From the NCBI GenBank assembly GCA_022496185.1, contig WTXG01000007.1, positions 558,001-622,000 of the forward strand: DNA of 64,000 nt, written 5' to 3'. This DNA is from Multifurca ochricompacta (Eukaryota > Basidiomycota > Agaricomycetes > Russulales > Russulaceae). Each line of letters begins with the position of its first letter. The stretch's first letter is position 1. The notes under the pieces were generated by a model. It worked only from the letters and a program-made list of their open reading frames with translations. It had not been told where the DNA came from and did not search any database. Shown piece after piece: positions 57,924-64,000 of this stretch. Made by a program: the position numbers and the translations under genes.

Positions 57924-60900
57924 CTAGAGGAAGGGGGGGCAGAGGCTTTGAAAACAGCGACAACGCTGACTCCGAGCGAGATCCTTTCTGTGGGAGGGTA
58001 GTGGCAGGCTTAGCTGTAGGCCCAAGTTTTGGGATGAGCTCCCATATTGTGGCAACCTTCCATTCGGTCGTCTTGGAATTTCTTCTCCCGAATGGATTGG
58101 AAAGTCGAGGTAATTTCTGTTTGGCCGACTCTGGGCGACCTGTTTTCTCGATAACCTCACTACATAGGAGTGAGCTTCTTGTTCGAGTATCGACTCAGCG
58201 ACCCACCTCTGTCTAAACATCCAGTCGCATTGCTTGTCAGCGTCACGGGCGATAGCTCCTTCCAGACTCTTCAGCAGCCAAGCTTGAACGTGGTCAGCCC
58301 GTGGGTAATTGTAAGGCACGTGCCAATGTTCCATTTCTACGAAAAGCAAAACATCAGCACTATTCGTATAAAGACGATGGATGATTTTGTGTTACCGCGA
58401 ATGATGCGTACAACATTAAAGCACCTTCCCATGTTCGCAATCGGCCTTTGCGAGTTGGGAGACATCAAGTGTGGTTTGGCATTAATTGTATTTCCGAACG
58501 CATTGAGATACCACTCTATCATCACACTTCAATACAGGGATCACGTTAATAAACACAACAGACATTGGCTCACCCATTGCTGGAACAGCTGGCTGGGGGA
58601 ATAGAGAAACCCCCCGTCCAGTAATGGCGATTCCATCTATATTCTCCCGGAGTTCGCTCAATCTATCCAGTGCCCAACTCGTTGGAACATCCAGAGGCTG
58701 ATCATGTATGATCTTCAGAGTGCTTCTGGCACGATGAGAACGAGAAAAAACTTACCAAGTGCATGTCAGAAAGGGACGCCAAGCATGGGTGCGTCAAGCC
58801 TTCATAGATGCTCCGCATCGCGCTATAATTGTGGTATTCATGCGACCGCTGCCAACAAGGGTTAGATGGGGTAAATCCGGGTTCAGAAAGCCTTACCAGA
58901 GCCAAGGCAATGAAGAAAGTCATGACAGCCGCCCTAGTCTCCGCTTCCACCTGATCCAAGATAGACCCAGTGACCCACGAGGACAGCGCACTCTCATACG
59001 TTTGCTGAGCGATGCGCGCCGTGTCGGAATCACACCCATGACCCAGGCCGAAGCGATACCACAAATCCTCGGGCATTACTCGAAGATAACCCTCGGACAT
59101 GAAAAGTGCCAGTTGGCGTGCCAAATCCTGGCAGAACTCGCGCGAGTTGAGATCAAGGATGTGAATATTCCCATCGTTGCTGTAGATCAAATCATCGAGT
59201 GCCTTGGCAGATTGAAGCTCGACGTCCGTTGGCGTTGGTTGAGTTACTTTTCGGATAAACTTCTGCACTCTCACTTGAAGCCTTCCCCTATATTGGATGG
59301 GCGTTTGGCGACAAGCGACACGGCTAGAGGACTTGGGATTCAGGTCAGACTGGGACTGATCCACCGAGTCGCCAGAGGCAGCCGGAGAAACTGCTTCCTC
59401 ACGTCGCTCGTTCAACTTGCGAACTATTTCAGCCCTCTCATCGATTGCGAATTCTTCATCTATCAGTGAGACAAAGTCCTTCAAATGAAGGCCTGCTATG
59501 CAATCCTTCTCGTGTACCCAGTATTGGTCAACCCAGGTATTGATGAGGCCCAAGACTCGGGCCTTGATCGAGGACTGATAGGCAGGCCAGGCTTCGCGTT
59601 GGGAATCATTAAGATCTCCGGGCTGCTCCTCATAACGTGAGAGGAGCGCTTTTGCAAGCTCCACAGGATCACAGAAACCACGGAAACAGAGCAAAAACGT
59701 ATCGAGGAGGTCATCGTCGCCGATGGGAGTACGCGGTTGAGGATCAGTGAGGATATAGACCAGAGCAATCAAGCTTGCGCCTTGCATGGAACCGCTCTCT
59801 TCTGAAAATAAAACATCCGCAGCCTCGCCAACTGGATCTGGCATGCTGACACCCCAGTACTGATCCCACTCTAGTGGCGTGACAACGTCAGAAACGATAG
59901 CCACATGAAAATTGTATTCGTCCTCTTCTTCCTTGCCCTTGGACTGAGGCTGGCTCGGTATGGAGGCAATGATAGGTGGTGCGTCGCGAGGCTTCGACTG
60001 CTGGGCGGCATTAGACTGGCGACGAGTAAGTGTGGAGGGTCTAAATCTGATCTTTCGTTTCGGAGAAGGTGCAGTGTTGCTGGTCTCTGATGCCGGTGAC
60101 TCGCATTCAGTTTACTCCTGCCATAAAGTAGAGAGAAGCCAACCTTTGATGGACAATTTAGTTTGTAACCTTGATTCGAAATCTGCAATATCGAAGAACA
60201 CACGGATAGCCCTTAAGAGCATGTCACGCTCATGCTGACAGCGTTTCATGACCCGTTTCAAAGTCATGTTATCTGCTCCGGGAGTGAGTTGGCCTGCAAC
60301 TCCCAAAAGTGCCGATTTCGCCCACAAGATATCTGAGGTGGTCGAAATGAAACTCTGGGTGTTGCGAAGAGTAAAGGGTAGCTCTTCCAAACTTTCGAGG
60401 AACTCCTCGATCCCTTTGTCCAATCCCTGCAAAATATGAGAAAGGCCCTCGTGATTGGATTCCTCCAAGACAAAATCGAGCATCGTCGCATGTGTTAGCA
60501 ACTGCTGGAAGGAGCCGTCCAACTGGAAGCTTGAATGTTCTTGGAAGCCCTTCAATGCCGCGCAATAAGAGATAGCGTTATCCATGGTGAGACTACGATT
60601 TGCGAGCTTGTTTTCATCAAGATAAGTCTGCAAATGAGAACGCAGGTTCCTGTCTGTCGCAACATTTGCATTTGCACTTTCTTCTTGCGGGAATTCAACG
60701 AGTGTAGAGGAAGACGAGACTGGCGAGTCAGGTAAAGCGCACCAATGGACAGCTGGTGGCGCTAGTGGGGGTGGCCGGGTGAATATGGCCAAGGAACTAG
60801 AGGACGACTTCCTTAAGGACACCCGAGCTGTCAAGGATATTGTCACGGACGATGTCCTAGACGAGCTCGTAATGTCAGATGCCTGGAATCGCAGAGAAGG

Positions 60901-61038
60901 TTGCCTTGACTGGGACTTTCCATCCGGTGAACGTTTCAACCTGGTATTTTGTTCTTCAGGGACTATCGATAAATCCCCACCAGGTTTATGAACGCGAGGG
61001 AAATCAGGGGTTAAAGTAATTGGAATAGATAGGGACAT
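57924..61038 (-). CDS. RasGEF-domain protein A (tandem paralogue, no SH3)
   Basis: The start at 61038 gives MSLSIPITLTPDFPRVHKPG. A Ser/Thr-rich N-terminus leads to a helical region (NLRSHLQTYLDENKLANRSL; GIEEFLESLEELPFTLRN). The RasGEF-N domain follows: MQGASLIALVYILTDPQPRT, LLDTFLLCFRGFCDPVELAK ALLSRYE, VLGLINTWVDQYWVHE. The catalytic part shows REFCQDLARQLALFMSEGYL, LSSWVTGSILDQVEAETRAA VMTFFIALAL, YNYS-like HEYHNYSAMRSIYEGL, VPTSWALDRLSELRENI and NSQRPIANMGRCFNVVRII. The C-terminal exon (VQAWLLKSLEGAIARDADKQ) matches the equivalent part of paralogue B (VQAWISRAFL), so the end at 57924 is credible. Divergent from canonical Cdc25 in many catalytic-block residues; exchange activity is unproven. 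Confidence 0.82.
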
Positions 61039-61558
61039 AGTTTCGGGTGAAAATAAAAATCATATATCTTCACCACATGGCATACATGGATTTATACGCT
61101 CTCGTCTCACCTATTCACAAAGTGTTTGTGGATTGTGGCAGAAAAGCTCAAGCCACACGCTTGCTGAGTACAATACATGGCCAAAGTTCCAGGAGCGCCA
61201 TGTCACAATACCAAAGCACCTGCTAATCTCAGTTTTGTGGAAGTGGCGTTAACGCTTACTGTAGCGCTTGAGCATTAGAGTTGAGGCGTTAGATGACATG
61301 AGCAAACATGTGTCGTAAAAAGTGCGTTTCGTAACTGTCAGGTATACATCAATGCGCTAATCAAGTTCGGCACTCAACGAGAAGTCCGCAACCATACTAT
61401 TTATCGACTCGAACGCGGCACATGAGCCCCCCCATCTAACTCAACACACCCACAGATTCCCGGGGTTATCTAGAACGGTTCGAGATCACCTCTAGGCGAC
61501 AGCTCCGGAATTAAGTCCGTGATTTCGGCACGCGTCCAGGTAAATGCAGTTTCCTTTC
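61039..61558. other. Spacer between tandem RasGEF paralogues
   Basis: About 520 bp, presumably the promoter of paralogue A and 3' end of B. No repeat or RNA gene is recognised. Confidence 0.6.
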
Positions 61559-64000
61559 TCATGAGTGGGAAGGAAAGTTTATTAAGGAACCCTTTCGGTT
61601 TAGGAGGTCCTCTCCTTTCAATGGCATCGCTAGACGAATATTAGACGGGATCGAACAAGAATTACGAGTGAAACCAAACCATCTAGACTCCATCCAGGTA
61701 CGCACTTCGTCGAGACCTTGCGGAGCGAGACCAAGAAAGGCTCTAGAAATCCATGCCTGAACACGGCCCGCACGCGCCACCGACGTATAACGTATGTGAC
61801 ACTTTTCCATGCCTACAAGTAGTTATGACACCTTTGAAAGCTGCTTAGCAAAGGTACTCACTGCGAATGACCTGCATAGCTTTATAGTATTTCTTAATAT
61901 TCGGCACGTTCCTTGCTGTGCCAGGAACTAGAACGAGATCTTGCTCCTCACTGACGGACTTGAAGTCCTCGATAAACCACACTAAAACAATCACAGAATC
62001 AAACCTAGATGTAACTCCAGTGCTCTCTTACCAATCGGGGGAATAGTAGATTTGTGACCATCCACGGACAGCTCGTAATCGCTGCGGGCCTCTGACACGA
62101 GCTGACGGAGGTCTTGAAGCGCCCTTTTCGTTACCTCTGGCAATGGCTGGTGATAATGGGTCATCAGGAATCCAGATACGGAAATCCTAGATAAACTTAC
62201 CAAACTTCGTCGAGAGAGCTTCTCGGTAAATCCGGACGTCAGACCAGTATAAATGGAGCACAAGGCGCTGAAGTTTCGCAGTTTCCGGCAGCGCTGCAAT
62301 GAATCAAGGCGTTTAATGTGCTAGCACCACGGCTACGTGAAACTCACGAAGGCTAACGCGATGAGGAATGTCATGACGCCTGTTCGTGTCTCCGCGTCAT
62401 CTTGGGCAAGGACACTCCTGATGGTCCATACCTGCAGCGCTAATGCGTGCAGTTGGAGTGTCTTGACTGCCTGTTCTGCAGGACAGCCAGGACACTGCAT
62501 ACGTAAATGATGCCATAGTCTTTCAGGATCGACTGCACGAAACTCGGTGGACATGAAGAGTGTCAGCTGACGAGCTAATTCCGTGCAGTGCTGGTCAGAA
62601 TTGAAAACCAACACATGAGCGACGTGGTCATTTCGAACGAGATCATCCGCCGAGATTGCTGATCCTAGAGTGTCTTCTCCAAAGGGTGCTTTCGCGGAGT
62701 ATGTGTCAAGTAACTCAGTGGTGTTTCTGTGACGTAGAGGAAACTTTACCCCTAGAGTAGCGCCTGCAGTGGCCTCAAGGCGACGATGATCACGAGACAG
62801 ACTGGGATGATTGAATTCCTGAAGGCGCCGTTTCAAACCTTGAACAATACCACCCCCTGCTTCTGGCCAACGTGGCCCTATTATTGATTCCGCAAAATGT
62901 TGAATTAACGGTGCTGCCAAGCGGTCGTCCTCGTGGGCCCAGTATAAGTCAACCCATGCGCGGAAGATGTTAACGACACGAAGTTGAATGGCCTGCAGAT
63001 GCAGAGGCCATACGCATTCTTGTTCCCTTGTCAGGTCACGGGGCTGACCCAGCTGAAATCTTGCTATGAGAACCCTCACGAGATCCGAGGACGTGCTGAA
63101 GTAACGAAAGGAGAGAAGAAATGTGTCATGAAGTTGGTCGAAGTGCTTTATAATAGGGCTCGGCTTCGGGTTCGTGAGGATGACAATTAACGCAGAAAGA
63201 CTTGCACATTTCACGACGCCATCTTCGATGACAAAGTAAGCAGCCTCTCCTACTGGAGCTGGCATTTCTACATCCAAGGGCGAATTTGGTATCGGCGTGA
63301 GAGACGATGCAACTTCTGAGAAGATAGAGCACCGCGTGTTGAACTGCTTCCTCGGTCTGGACAGTTCTCCGAGAATTGGAGATTCCATAATTTCCACGGA
63401 TTGACCACGTAGGTGAGATCGAGGAACTGATTGAGAACAATTTGATGGTTGCAAATTCTCAGAACCTTCGTGGAGCAACTCTCCAAGCCCTGGAAGGAAG
63501 GGATTTGCACCATCTAGGAATACCAATGGCTCGGAAAGGGCGTACCTTTCTGCTGGATCTCCCAATATCTTTCCAATTCGGCGTCCAACCATAGGAGTAA
63601 GCTACGAAGGTTATCGTAGATTATGTCCTTGAACAATAGGTATTGATGTGCAATCATGTGCACATCTGCGCGTGAGGCGGCCTTGAGGGTCTTGACGGTT
63701 TCCGAAAGAATCGCTTTGACATTCAAAAATTCATTTTTCCCATGGTGGTATCCACGGGAGCGAAACTGTGGTGGAACACCTTCTAGGAGCGGAAGGAACG
63801 ATTCCATCTCACCCTCCAGACTTTCACCAATTGCAACAGCCTCTTGAAAGTGAATATTTTCGTTGACGAGTTCCATGCCACTTGCCTTTGTTCCAATGGC
63901 GGTGGCTGGATTTCTAATGCTCCGCCTAATGGGCATTTGCTTGCCTGGTGCACAGCTGCCGTCAACAGACGTGCTCGAATGCTGCATCTCCTTTGGGCCT
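61559..64000 (-). CDS. RasGEF-domain protein B (tandem paralogue; 5' end may lie beyond right edge)
   Basis: Reads from the right edge: an ATG at 63987 (MQHSSTSVDGSCAPGKQMPI) has open in-frame sequence before it, so the start may be outside. A helical N-terminal region (NLRSLLLWLDAELERYWEIQ QKG) precedes VGEAAYFVIEDGVVKCASLS ALIVILTNPKP and HDTFLLSFRYFSTSSDLVRV LIARF, the RasGEF-N domain. Catalytic blocks: CTELARQLTLFMSTEFRAVD PERLW, VWTIRSVLAQDDAETRTGVM TFLIALAF, KLRNFSALCSIYTGL, LPEVTKRALQDLRQLVSEAR, WFIEDFKSVSEEQDLVLVPG and YYKAMQVIRS. The last exon (MEKCHIRYTSVARAGRVQAW) ends at 61559. Same block order and spacing as paralogue A, with about 30-40 % apparent identity by eye in the catalytic part. 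The unusual VEIMESPIL-type linker between the helical and REM parts is absent in A. Confidence 0.8.

Overview
The window is nuclear DNA of a filamentous basidiomycete, most likely an agaricomycete. The evidence is many short GT-AG introns of about 45-70 bp, compact gene spacing on both strands, and basidiomycete versions of housekeeping families (Cdc37, Gem1/Miro, Sen54, Rictor/Avo3, uL22, Hos3-type HDAC, SRF-type MADS). I see no phage, CRISPR, bacterial operon or intact transposon.

Layout. 0-2.7 kb: a cytosine-deaminase-like amidohydrolase (minus) divergent from a dienelactone hydrolase (plus); the shared promoter and both 5' gene ends are tandemly duplicated. 3.7-9.7 kb: an AAGAB/p34-like protein, CDC37 (minus) and an ABM-type dimeric-barrel protein. 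9.9-13.2 kb: a large SAM-dependent methyltransferase. 15.8-17.1 kb: an SRF/Mcm1-type MADS factor (minus) with a 14-nt microexon. 18.6-24.9 kb: a Red1/ZFC3H1-like zinc-finger protein (minus) divergent from a Tma23/GPATCH4-like G-patch protein (plus). 25.2-31.8 kb: a VWA-domain protein and GEM1 (both minus), then an F-box/WD40-like protein (plus). 32.1-36.0 kb: an SH3-RasGEF of Cdc25 type (minus). 37.4-41.3 kb: a NiCoT nickel/cobalt transporter and a wax-synthase/MBOAT-like membrane protein (plus). 41.5-45.3 kb: a CTK2-like cyclin (minus) divergent from a Hos3-type deacetylase (plus). 47.4-49.0 kb: a NAPE-PLD-like metallo-beta-lactamase (minus). 49.2-57.5 kb: SEN54 (plus), the TORC2 subunit Avo3/Rictor (minus) and RPL17 (plus). 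57.9-64 kb: two tandem paralogous RasGEFs (minus), the second running off the right edge.

Themes. Three RasGEFs and a TORC2 core subunit make the right half rich in growth-signalling genes. Two tail-related transcription factors (CTK2-like cyclin, HDAC) share one promoter. Hexanucleotide repeats are common in promoters, introns and coding sequence; one encodes a Val-Asp dipeptide tract.

Data caveat. At least eleven conserved genes or exons lose frame, always by exactly one missing base and always where lengthening a short homopolymer by one would restore the family pattern. I read this as systematic homopolymer under-calling in the assembly rather than mass pseudogenisation, so several single genes appear here as two overlapping frames. 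Exon limits quoted are from reading splice consensus by eye; no alignments were run.
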